Below, piece after piece: positions 55,167 to 62,633 of a stretch of DNA of 64,000 nt. This DNA comes from Gammaproteobacteria bacterium. GTDB lineage: Bacteria > Pseudomonadota > Gammaproteobacteria > Eutrophobiales > Eutrophobiaceae. Location of the stretch: assembly GCA_022826885.1 (NCBI GenBank), contig JAJDUB010000002.1:1-64000 (forward strand). Direction: 5' to 3'. Under the pieces are notes generated by a model, which was given only the letters and a program-made list of their open reading frames with translations, did no database searches and had not been told where the DNA came from. Each line of letters opens with the position of its first letter. The first letter of the stretch is position 1. The translations under genes and the position numbers were made by a program.

Positions 55167-56027
55167 ATGTGGCGTTCCGATAAATTGAACCGGAGGAATA
55201 TTTTCCTTTACTTCCTGTGTATAGCTGCACTGGCGGTTTTCATTTATCAGCCGGCCGCGGATGGCCCCGCTCCGGAAACCGGGGTGGTCCGTTACAATGA
55301 GAAAATGTGGCAGCAAATCAATGCCGATTTGATCAGGAAAAACAATCTTGGCAGCCGACTGTATCCTCACCGGGTCAATACCCTGGGGAAGATGCGGGAG
55401 ATTACCAACCGTGGAATCCGCTCCTTTGAGGCAGATGTTCTGTTCCGTCCGGAAGGCGGCTTTTTTGAAGTCGGGCACCATGAAGGAGCGATGACCGGTA
55501 TGACCCTGGAAAGTTTTCTGGAAAAGATCCCCGGGGACTTTGAAAAAATCTGGCTGGATATCAAGGATGTCACTGACGCCGCGGTGCCGGGGATAAACAA
55601 GCGGCTGCTGGAACTCGATAAGAAATTCGGACTGAAAAGCAGGGTCATTGTCGAGACCGCAAATGAATCATCATCGCCCGCGCTATTGTCTGAAAGCGGG
55701 TTCCACCTGTCTTATTACCTGCCTACCGAGGAAACCCTGGCTGTTATGGAAAAAAATGACAAGTCGCGAAACAACCTGGCGGAAAAAATTGCCGGTATAG
55801 TGAAAGGGCAGAACGTCGGTGCGGTTTCTTTTGATCTGCGCCTGTACGAATTTGTCAAAGACTACCTTGAGGCGGAACTCGGCCCGCAGATCGTTTACCA
55901 TACCTGGTATCCCGGCGTCTCATTTGAAAACAGCAACCTGCTTGAGGAACTACAGGCGCGTGAATATTTTCACGACTCAAAAGTCAAGACGATTTTATTA
56001 CCGTATGCTTCTCGATTTACCCTCTGA
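55167..56027 (+). CDS. PLC-like phosphodiesterase-fold protein, membrane anchored
   Basis: A 286-aa protein with an N-terminal membrane segment (about 13-31, FLYFLCIAALAVFIY). The remainder resembles the GDPD/PI-PLC-like TIM barrel of FAM151-type proteins: LYPHRVNTLGKMREITNRGI, SFEADVLFRPEGGFFEVGHH, GDFEKIWLDIKDV and SRVIVETANES. His, Glu, Asp and His-His are at positions fit for metal and phosphodiester chemistry. It probably faces the periplasm. The end overlaps the sulfotransferase start region. The substrate is unknown. Confidence 0.65.
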   Translation: MWRSDKLNRRNIFLYFLCIAALAVFIYQPAADGPAPETGVVRYNEKMWQQINADLIRKNNLGSRLYPHRVNTLGKMREITNRGIRSFEADVLFRPEGGFFEVGHHEGAMTGMTLESFLEKIPGDFEKIWLDIKDVTDAAVPGINKRLLELDKKFGLKSRVIVETANESSSPALLSESGFHLSYYLPTEETLAVMEKNDKSRNNLAEKIAGIVKGQNVGAVSFDLRLYEFVKDYLEAELGPQIVYHTWYPGVSFENSNLLEELQAREYFHDSKVKTILLPYASRFTL

Positions 56028-56964
56028 TGGAGAATACCATTTGAGCCAGACTAATCCAGTTGATTTTCTCGTTGTCGGCACTGCAAAAGCAGGCACAACA
56101 ACGCTGTTCGAGTCGCTGAGCAAACACCCTGGAATTTATATCCCCCAGCGCAAGGAGTGCCGGTATTTTTCCTGTACGCAAGGTGAATTCGCAGGTCCCG
56201 GACCCCAGTATGCGAATAACGTAACCCGCACTTTGGAAGAGTATCAAGAGCTGTTCAAGCAGGCTAAACCAGGTCAACTCTGTGGAGATATTTCACCTGA
56301 TTATCTCTATTATTACCAGAATGCCGTCCCCAAAATTCTCAGTGAAAAAGGTACAAACATTCCGATTATTATCGTTTTACGCAACCCCATTGACCGTGCA
56401 TATTCGAGTTATCTTTACCATGTACGGGATGGCAGAGAGAAGTTGAGTTTTGATGACGCCCTGAATGCGGAGGGAGAACGCCTTACTGAAAACTGGGCCT
56501 GGGGGTGGTTCTACGTGAGAGGTGGATTATACGCGGAACAGGTAAAGGCATATACCGAAAAATTTGAACGGGTTTTAGTGCTTTTGTTTGAGGAAGATAT
56601 CGTAACCGGCCAGGCAACGAAAAAGATCCTGGATTTCCTTAATCTCGATTCAGTTTCGGAAGTTCTGGAGAATATACAAACCAATACTTCAGGCTATCCC
56701 AAAAGTCGTTTATTGCATCGAGTGACTACACGGATACTGGGTGATGAAATACTCGTCAGAAAAATCAAGGATGTGTTCAAGATGACTCCTTTCTATGCCG
56801 GCTCAAGGCGAATCTATAGAAAAATACTGGAAGTCAATTTGAAAAAGGAGGAGATGGCGCCGCAGACGCGGCAAATACTCAAAGAGAAATTTCAGGACGA
56901 TGTCGCCCTGCTGGCGGAGTACACCGGACTGCCGGTGTACGAGTTCTGGCGGGATTTTCGGTGA
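56005..56964 (+). CDS. PAPS-dependent sulfotransferase (copy 1)
   Basis: About 307-319 aa. VDFLVVGTAKAGTTTLFESL is the 5'-phosphosulfate loop, and IVLRNPIDRAYSSYLYHVRDG the 3'-phosphate motif; QRKECRYFS lies between. It likely transfers sulfate to a glycan or lipid made by this locus. Start options are ATG 56005 (overlapping the PLC-like gene) and TTG 56041, which has GGAG at about 56029 and begins LSQTNPVDF. A second copy follows at 57108; the two are tandem duplicates. Confidence 0.88.
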   Translation: MLLDLPSDGEYHLSQTNPVDFLVVGTAKAGTTTLFESLSKHPGIYIPQRKECRYFSCTQGEFAGPGPQYANNVTRTLEEYQELFKQAKPGQLCGDISPDYLYYYQNAVPKILSEKGTNIPIIIVLRNPIDRAYSSYLYHVRDGREKLSFDDALNAEGERLTENWAWGWFYVRGGLYAEQVKAYTEKFERVLVLLFEEDIVTGQATKKILDFLNLDSVSEVLENIQTNTSGYPKSRLLHRVTTRILGDEILVRKIKDVFKMTPFYAGSRRIYRKILEVNLKKEEMAPQTRQILKEKFQDDVALLAEYTGLPVYEFWRDFR

Positions 56965-56974
56965 GATGTTGTTA

Positions 56975-57115
56975 CTATACTTTTATTGAGGTTACCTGCT
57001 TATAGATCTCTATCACACTAGCGGCATTGTCCTCAAGCAGCCCTTGGACGGCTTCGCCAAACAGGTCAATTAACTCACCCCCGGCCTTACCTGCTGTTTT
57101 CTCCGCGATGCCTTT
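56975..57115 (-). pseudogene. Possible fragment of an unrelated gene between the sulfotransferases
   Basis: On the minus strand a helical-looking segment (GIAEKTAGKAGGELIDLFGE and the following 24 residues) reads to a stop at 56975. It lies exactly where the second sulfotransferase has lost its 5' end. No family is recognised. It may be a piece brought in by recombination or a chance frame. Confidence 0.25.
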
Positions 57116-57992
57116 TAGCGCCGCAAAAGCCGGGACAACAACGTTGTTTGAGACTCTGCGCAAACACCCCGGGATATATATTCCCCAACGCAAGGAGTGT
57201 CGGTATTTTTCCTGCCTGCGCGGTGACTTTGCCGGACCCGGACTGGTAGCTGCAAATAATTTCACCCGCTCTCTTGAGGAGTATCAAGGTTTATTTAAAA
57301 AGGCCGGGGCTGGTCAGCTCTGCGGCGATATTTCACCCGACTATCTCTACTATTACCAGAATGCCGTACCCAAAATCCTTGATGAAACCAGTGCGCAGGT
57401 CCCGATTATCATCGTTTTGCGCAACCCCATCGACCGAGCCTATTCCAACTATCTCATGCATGTGCGAGATGGACGGGAAAAATTGAGTTTTGAAGATGCC
57501 CTCGATATGGAGAAACAGCGCTGTGCCGCAAATTGGGCCTGGGGGTGGGGCTATATTGACGTCGGGTTGTACGCTAAACAGGTCAAGGCATATCTCGACA
57601 ACTTTGAACGGGTGTTGCTGCTGCTGTTTGAAGAGGACATCGTGACGGGCCAGGCAACGAGCAAGGTGCTGGATTTTCTGAACCTCGAACCCTTTCAGGA
57701 AGGCCCGGATGATGTGCATGTAAACGTTTCAGGTTATCCGCAAAATAGCGTCTTGCATCGGCTGATGACGGATGAGGTGGTTATCAGGAAGATCAAGAAT
57801 GTGGTTAAGGCGACGCCGTTGTATGCTCGGTCGAAGCAGGTATATCGGAGGGTGATGGAGGGGAATTTGAGGAAAGAAGCGATGGCGTCGGAGACGCGGC
57901 AGGTGCTTAAGGGGAAGTTTCAGGATGATGTTGCGCTGTTGGCGGAGTGCACCGGACTCCCCGTGTACAGGTTCTGGACGGATTTTCGGTGA
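57108..57992 (+). CDS. Sulfotransferase (copy 2) lacking its normal N-terminus
   Basis: From AAKAGTTTLFETLRKHPGIYI onwards the 294-aa product parallels copy 1 residue by residue (QRKECRYFSCLRGDFAGPG, LRNPIDRAYSNYLMHVRDG, CTGLPVYRFWTDFR). The first beta strand and start of the PAPS loop (DFLVVGT in copy 1) are missing: homology stops abruptly and unrelated sequence lies upstream. ATG 57108 would give MPFSAAKAGTTT. Without that strand the protein may not fold or bind PAPS, so it could be a pseudogene. Confidence 0.75.
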   Translation: MPFSAAKAGTTTLFETLRKHPGIYIPQRKECRYFSCLRGDFAGPGLVAANNFTRSLEEYQGLFKKAGAGQLCGDISPDYLYYYQNAVPKILDETSAQVPIIIVLRNPIDRAYSNYLMHVRDGREKLSFEDALDMEKQRCAANWAWGWGYIDVGLYAKQVKAYLDNFERVLLLLFEEDIVTGQATSKVLDFLNLEPFQEGPDDVHVNVSGYPQNSVLHRLMTDEVVIRKIKNVVKATPLYARSKQVYRRVMEGNLRKEAMASETRQVLKGKFQDDVALLAECTGLPVYRFWTDFR

Positions 57993-58044
57993 GTTGTTGT
58001 TACTATAATTTTGGGAATTATAAACACTACTTGACAGAAGCCTT

Positions 58045-58079
58045 ATCGGTCGTATTATCATTATGATTTTACGACCGAT
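58045..58079. terminator. Hairpin downstream of the sulfotransferase genes
   Basis: ATCGGTCGTA (58045-58054) pairs with TACGACCGAT (58070-58079) around 15 bases. It may end transcription from either side, though no long T-run follows the stem. A promoter-like TTGACA (58031-58036), 16 bases and TATTAT (58053-58058) overlaps it. Confidence 0.4.
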
Positions 58080-58112
58080 TATTCCTTATACGATATCCCG
58101 CCCCCGACATTG

Positions 58113-58235
58113 TCAGTCTGATAACGCTACAGCCAGGACAACGACCACGATCAGGACAAGGGCCGCCGCGTCTACTGCCTGGCCTATTTTTCGCCCGGTC
58201 CGGGTTCGCCGGTCATACAGTTTGAATTTGCGCAT
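58113..58235 (-). CDS. 40-aa single-span membrane peptide
   Basis: MRKFKLYDRRTRTGRKIGQA then VDAAALVLIVVVVLAVALSD: a basic, Arg-rich N-terminus followed by one hydrophobic helix, the shape of a small inner-membrane protein. AGGG lies seven bases before the ATG. It is the last of a row of minus-strand small genes with gaps of about 10 bp. No family is recognised; small TM toxins and phage accessory proteins look similar. Confidence 0.5.
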   Translation of the reverse strand: MRKFKLYDRRTRTGRKIGQAVDAAALVLIVVVVLAVALSD

Positions 58236-58244
58236 CGGAATTCC

Positions 58245-58382
58245 CTATTTTATCCTCCGGTTATATTCGTCATCTGTCAGCCTCCATCCCCACACAACGG
58301 TGTTCGGCTGAAAGTAAATCTGGGCCTCCTGCATCAATTTTCTATTCAAAACCACCACTATGCCGTTTTTGCCCGATCCCAA
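58245..58382 (-). CDS. Small hypothetical protein
   Basis: About 45 codons from TTG 58382 (or 37 from GTG 58358), ending RLTDDEYNRRIK, 9 bp before the next small gene. It is supported only by its packing in the small-gene row and an ordered-looking amino acid composition. No family is recognised. Confidence 0.3.
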   Translation of the reverse strand: MGSGKNGIVVVLNRKLMQEAQIYFQPNTVVWGWRLTDDEYNRRIK

Positions 58383-58525
58383 ATCCTCGGGTTGTGGCAG
58401 GCCGATTCACCGAGTGATTTCCCCATGCGTAAGAAACTGGCCCGTTCTTTTCCTCTCCTCAGTAAATACGGTTAGGATGGCCTCTTCTAGAAACTACTGC
58501 CCTATTCGGGCGATTCGGTCTGGCA

Positions 58526-58927
58526 TCATTTTCTTTCTCCGAAGTTAAGGCGACGGAGTTTTCGCAATGGCGATGGCGGGTCAGTCTTAATAGAACGCAC
58601 CTTCTCAGGGTGGCGCTCTCCAATCTCAGGCTGGAGCAAATTGGCTAAATACTTCTCACGGCCCCTGAGTTCTTTATCGGGAAATTCCTGCCAGGTTACA
58701 AACATTTTCTCGCCGTCATCTTTGCACCTGATAAAATCTTTCTTACGGCGGTGTTTTTCAATGCGCTCCGCGATTTCACCCTTGCCCACATAAATGACGT
58801 ACGGAACTACCGAATCACCCCAAACTATGTAAACCCCTAATACATTCCCAACGCTGTCCAGGTCCAATTCCCAAAAATCACACCACTGAACGGCCTTGGT
58901 TTTTTTGTCTTCACACTTTACCCACAT
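58526..58927 (-). CDS. GIY-YIG-like nuclease domain protein
   Basis: A 133-aa protein with LGVYIVWGDSVVPYVIYVGK, GEIAERIEKHRRKKDF and REKYLANLLQPEIGER. This reads as G-V-Y ... Y-V-G with a basic helix and a late Glu, the pattern of GIY-YIG domains, though with a longer gap than usual. The last segment is basic. Start ATG 58927, 3 bp after the preceding small gene. It may be a homing or phage-type endonuclease. Confidence 0.6.
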   Translation of the reverse strand: MWVKCEDKKTKAVQWCDFWELDLDSVGNVLGVYIVWGDSVVPYVIYVGKGEIAERIEKHRRKKDFIRCKDDGEKMFVTWQEFPDKELRGREKYLANLLQPEIGERHPEKVRSIKTDPPSPLRKLRRLNFGERK

Positions 58928-58930
58928 CTG

Positions 58931-59101
58931 TCAGTCCCCCTCAAAGATATCGAGTTGTACAGTGGCTGCGGGGCCGGGAACATCCAAGCTGTTTTGATGC
59001 CTGGTATATTCGGCGAAAAAGGCGGCAATCGTGATCAGGCCCGACCACAGCCCGTAGTAAAAGTCCTGGCCCCTGCGGGCCGCTTCCAGTTCTTTAGACA
59101 T
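58931..59101 (-). CDS. Small protein with one hydrophobic segment
   Basis: 56 aa: MSKELEAARRGQDFYYGLWS, then GLITIAAFFAEYTRHQ as a short hydrophobic stretch, then an acidic tail ending DIFEGD. GGAG seven bases upstream supports ATG 59101 over TTG 59113. It is the first gene after the minus-strand promoter at 59152-59179. No family is recognised. Confidence 0.5.
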   Translation of the reverse strand: MSKELEAARRGQDFYYGLWSGLITIAAFFAEYTRHQNSLDVPGPAATVQLDIFEGD

Positions 59102-59131
59102 AATCGTCTCCAAAAAAACGCAAGAGGACGC

Positions 59132-59159
59132 TTGACAGGCGGGACGGGGAGGTTATACT
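59132..59159 (+). promoter_or_regulatory. Near-consensus sigma70 promoter, plus strand
   Basis: TTGACA (59132-59137), 16 bases, TATACT (59154-59159). It points into about 640 bp with no convincing plus-strand gene until 59803, so it may make a non-coding RNA or serve a lost gene. Confidence 0.5.
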
Positions 59160-59179
59160 TCGGCTGTCTGCGCTGACAA
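59152..59179 (-). promoter_or_regulatory. Promoter for the minus-strand small-gene row
   Basis: On the minus strand TTGTCA (59179-59174), 16 bases, TATAAC (59157-59152). It would start transcription near 59145, about 45 bases before ATG 59101. Its -10 overlaps the -10 of the divergent plus-strand promoter, so the two should compete. Confidence 0.5.
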
Positions 59180-59314
59180 ATATCCCCTTACGGGGGTTGT
59201 TTTAGGGGCTAGGTGTGAAGACTTGGCCCCGGTTCGTTTAAGCCCCCCATAATCGCGTATACACCCTGCCCCGTCAATACATCATTTCCGGGATTTCGGA
59301 CCGAATAGCGGCGT

Positions 59315-59590
59315 TCAGCAGCTCGCATCGTTGCCCGTCATTAGCGCCACCGACACGACATCATCGCAAGTCAGTATTTTTCCCTCTGGCAGATTGCCGC
59401 CTTCCATAATCATGTAATCCCCGCCATTCCTGCATCCGGCGGTTGTGTAGGTAACGCCATCTTTGTCTGCGCCCCGAATAAAAGAGTGGCTTACGCTCTC
59501 GCAGACATATTTTGATGAATTGATGACAAAGTATTTACAGGACACCCATATAACTTTGGTGGGTGTCCTGGAATTGCTCCTAGCGGGCAA
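59315..59590 (-). CDS. Hypothetical protein, doubtful
   Basis: Up to 91 codons from a TTG, with sequence such as AGCRNGGDYMIMEGGNLPEG and five Cys. A hairpin with 11-bp arms CAGGACACCCA (59538-59570) lies inside its 5' part, so a shorter start inside the hairpin is possible. It could be the remnant of a secreted protein. Evidence is weak. Confidence 0.25.
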   Translation of the reverse strand: MPARSNSRTPTKVIWVSCKYFVINSSKYVCESVSHSFIRGADKDGVTYTTAGCRNGGDYMIMEGGNLPEGKILTCDDVVSVALMTGNDASC

Positions 59591-59802
59591 TGATCGAAAA
59601 ACCGGCGGAGTTCACATCGGGATACCTGTCTTTGCGTGTGCAACGTGCGACTTTACCCCAAACTCCACAACCCTATAAACAGCTCTGAAAATACTGTTAT
59701 GTAATTGATATTCCTAATATTTCATGGTAAACTGGCAGCTATGTTTTCAACCATGAAATGTGATTCCTGACACTGCGATACCCCGTTGAAAAAGTCCCTG
59801 TG

Positions 59803-60372
59803 ATGGCATCAACCCGTACCAAAAGGTTGCTGATGAACCTGCTCGGTCTCAGCCTGCTGTCGTTGATAACGCTGCCAATCCAGGGACATCCCGGGCGAAC
59901 GGACTCCGAGGGCTGCCACGCAGGCAAACTGCCGCGGCATTGCCATGCGGGGACACGGTCCGGCCAGCCTGCACAGGGCAACCCATCGGCGCCGGTGAAA
60001 GACACAGGCCCCTCGGCGCCACGCACGACGGCGTCAGAGGATGATTACAATCGCTGGTTTTGTACCCGGATCAACGGGGAGACGGCAACCCGCCATGGGT
60101 ACACCTCTGCCGGCGGCCGCCGTTACGTAGAAGTGGATTGTGAGACCGGCACGACGGTATACGAAGGCGGCCTGGATAAGCGCAGCAGCCTGGACAGCGT
60201 ACAGCAGGCGCTGTTTTTCAGTCACGTGACCGGCAAGCGGCCGGCGGTGGTGATTTATGACACGGATGGCCGGGAGGGGCGGTTTGAGTACCGGATCAGG
60301 GTTGCCTGCCGGAAAGCCGGGGTGCGTTATGAGGTTTTTCGGGGGCGGCTTGGTGGTCGGGGCGATATATGA
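59803..60372 (+). CDS. Secreted protein with HPGRTD...GCH motif
   Basis: A 189-aa protein with a signal peptide (hydrophobic LLMNLLGLSLLSLITLPIQG), then GHPGRTDSEGCHAGKLPRHC and H, the histidine/cysteine motif of small YHYH-like exported domains. A low-complexity Pro/Ser linker follows. The C-terminal half (YNRWFCTRINGETATRHGYT to RVACRKAGVRYEVFRG) has three Cys and looks like a compact globular domain. I do not recognise its function. GTG 59800 is an alternative start. Confidence 0.6.
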   Translation: MASTRTKRLLMNLLGLSLLSLITLPIQGHPGRTDSEGCHAGKLPRHCHAGTRSGQPAQGNPSAPVKDTGPSAPRTTASEDDYNRWFCTRINGETATRHGYTSAGGRRYVEVDCETGTTVYEGGLDKRSSLDSVQQALFFSHVTGKRPAVVIYDTDGREGRFEYRIRVACRKAGVRYEVFRGRLGGRGDI

Positions 60373-60703
60373 TGTGGATTCTCAATATCAGGTTGAACTA
60401 ATCTGGCCCTATATTGTTTTATGATGATTGAGGCAGCAATTCCTTTATCTGCCAAGCGGACATTATTAATCCTAAAAAGTGGATGTTTTAATTTACTGTT
60501 GACATCTAGGCAAGTGCCGATGCTGGATAACTTCTAATGCAAGGAGTAAGTTTTACTGAACCGCCCCGGATTTGCCAGACTTCATTACTTGAGAGGATAC
60601 CGAAATGACCTGCCACCATCCACAAAGAACGCACTTTACACGCATTTGTAGAGCCTTGCATGTTCCTACCCCATAGGACGAAGGTAAGCTGGAGGTTAAT
60701 TAC
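60373..60703. other. Intergenic stretch with mobile-element remnants
   Basis: No gene is seen. TCAATATCAGGTTGAA (60382-60397) equals 16 bases of the MITE terminus at 54102-54117. TGAACCGCCCCGGATTTGCC (60557-60576), followed by GAGAGGATACCGAAATG, resembles the left end and start of an IS3-family element, but no transposase follows. Both suggest this boundary has been a target for insertions. Confidence 0.4.
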
Positions 60704-62605
60704 ATGACAGAAATATTCCACAAACATGATCTGCCAGACCACCTGTTCAATATTCCTGATTTAGATTTTCACGAAGATCTCTTTGTCAATCGCCTCAGTA
60801 GCCCGTGGTTCAGAGTAGGGGCTTGGACGCTCCGTTCTCAATGCAATGATCGAGGCGTTGAAAGTGTAATTAGCCGGCAAAGTATCATGCTTTCTCCCGG
60901 GGACTTTTCTGAGGTCTATGACAAACTCGGGTCTGTTGGCAATGTGCTCCGTGACCTTGGAACCCCTGGGGGCTCAATACGATCTGAGGGGGGACAGAAA
61001 GAGTATTCGTATGCCCCTTTTCATCAATTCGATTTAAGTTCGGTATCATGTGAACCGCTTGTATTCGTGCGTCGTTTGAATTCCAAATATGAGTTATTTA
61101 TTAATCCTGACTTTGATTTGTTCTTTGAACTGGAGGAGAAAACGAGTGGGTGCGGGATCTGGTGGGACCCAAAACGTGGGTCCGAGGTTCTGAGGCGTCG
61201 CACAATTGATAACGACAATCTGCAGATTGTTGAGGTACAAACTGGCTACTTAGTAAAATATCTACGTGAGCGCCAATTGTCCTTGGTCGTTGGTCATTAT
61301 CGCCATCTACATCTATTTGATCCCTCTCCGGAAACTATCAAGGCATTTGTACAGGAGGACAAGGACTTGGTGCAAGGTTCTCCAGCTGAGGGAACTAAAG
61401 CTATATTCCAAAACTGGGGGCTCAATCGCGACGGATTGGGAAGGTCTCTACTACAGAGAAGATTGCACTTATGGTTTGAGATCAAGCCTACCCAAATCAA
61501 CGTGGATAACCCATGGGCTGACGAACCGCCTTTCGATCCCTATGAATTTACTCTGCCTACACGAAGTGGCCCGGTTGCTCCGGCCCGTTGGAAAAACTTC
61601 CAGTGGGTTGAAGGACGAGAGTTCAAAGGTATATCCTGTGACTTCATGGATCGCATCTACTTCAAACAGGAAGTGCTATCGAAGTATGAAGGGGCTTCCG
61701 GATTTTGTGTTCGGGACGATGGCTCAGTATCCTGTCGAGACTACTGGGGACTTGTCCGTAGTACGTCCAGGCTTGGCAACGAATTGCTCTCGACTGCTAT
61801 CGGTGATTTTGCAGAAGGGGTCCCTTTTGACGAGTGGCCTCACTGGAAGCAGCAGGCCATAGAGCCCCCAAGTCCGGAGACCTTAAAATTACTCCGCGAA
61901 GAACAATCAATACCCGAAGCAGTGAATTCCCTGGTTGAGCAACTTAATGCGATGAATGCCTCGTTCGCTGAGTTCGCTGATGTGATGGGAGTCGAAATAT
62001 CGACCCCCCTTTGGGACGGTTCTCTTGAAAGTCTGGCTGGCCGTCAACTCAAGTGGGTCTACCCTACGGTCTCCGATGACGACGAACTCTTGAAGAGAGC
62101 GACATTGATGTCGACACTGGTTATCGACGGGTTGGTACCAAAGTCGCTACGAAAATTACTCCAGACTTGGGGTAAAAACCTTCATCAAAATGATCAGCAA
62201 GAATCTCTGGGCTCCCGGAAACTGGTTGAGCGAGTTATGCTTATTGCTGTGATGACAGAGGAATTTCAGCCAGACAGCGCAGAGATTCCCGAATTGGTCA
62301 AGCAGGCTGAAAGTCAGACCATCAGCACAGTTGATCCTGAACTGCAGGCTGAACTCAAGGAAGCATTCAAGAAAACCAGAGACGTGTTTGCGCCACTGGC
62401 TTTCCTCTATGACCTGAGAACACACGGCGGACTTGCTCACTCCCCCAATATAGGTAAGGTGGCGACTGCAATGGTTGAACTCGGACTTCCTGAAAGGAGT
62501 TGGCATCGGCTTGACTATCTTCGCCTTTTACGTCTTGTTGTCGGAAGCATTAGGCAAATCAGTGCTCACTTGGTAACTGCCGCAGAGAGTGAATCTAGGC
62601 GTTAA
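60704..62605 (+). CDS. Large protein of unknown function (633 aa)
   Basis: No family is recognised. The N-terminal half is beta-rich and repetitive in tone (LDFHEDLFVNRLSSPWFRVG, IWWDPKRGSEVLRRR). The middle has a WADEPPFDPYEF-type Pro/acid region, and the C-terminal 230 residues are helical (FAPLAFLYDLRTHGGLAHSP, WHRLDYLRLLRLVVGSIRQI). The R-x-x-x-G-x-x-H cluster in LRTHGGLAH resembles HEPN-type surroundings, but this is weak. A GGAGG-like site (CTGGAGG) precedes the ATG. It converges on an ADP-ribosylglycohydrolase gene and has lower GC than the core, which suggests an accessory, possibly defence-related locus. Confidence 0.6.
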   Translation: MTEIFHKHDLPDHLFNIPDLDFHEDLFVNRLSSPWFRVGAWTLRSQCNDRGVESVISRQSIMLSPGDFSEVYDKLGSVGNVLRDLGTPGGSIRSEGGQKEYSYAPFHQFDLSSVSCEPLVFVRRLNSKYELFINPDFDLFFELEEKTSGCGIWWDPKRGSEVLRRRTIDNDNLQIVEVQTGYLVKYLRERQLSLVVGHYRHLHLFDPSPETIKAFVQEDKDLVQGSPAEGTKAIFQNWGLNRDGLGRSLLQRRLHLWFEIKPTQINVDNPWADEPPFDPYEFTLPTRSGPVAPARWKNFQWVEGREFKGISCDFMDRIYFKQEVLSKYEGASGFCVRDDGSVSCRDYWGLVRSTSRLGNELLSTAIGDFAEGVPFDEWPHWKQQAIEPPSPETLKLLREEQSIPEAVNSLVEQLNAMNASFAEFADVMGVEISTPLWDGSLESLAGRQLKWVYPTVSDDDELLKRATLMSTLVIDGLVPKSLRKLLQTWGKNLHQNDQQESLGSRKLVERVMLIAVMTEEFQPDSAEIPELVKQAESQTISTVDPELQAELKEAFKKTRDVFAPLAFLYDLRTHGGLAHSPNIGKVATAMVELGLPERSWHRLDYLRLLRLVVGSIRQISAHLVTAAESESRR

Positions 62606-62633
62606 TGGATTTAGTAGGTGGCATAATTTATTA

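Noticed and set aside
58063-58311. 82-aa plus-strand frame with many Arg/Thr/Ser
   Set aside because: Opposite to the small membrane peptide gene; composition looks like a shadow and no ribosome site is seen.
59463-59678. 71-aa plus-strand frame after the strong plus-strand promoter
   Set aside because: It crosses a hairpin, has no ribosome site and no recognisable pattern.
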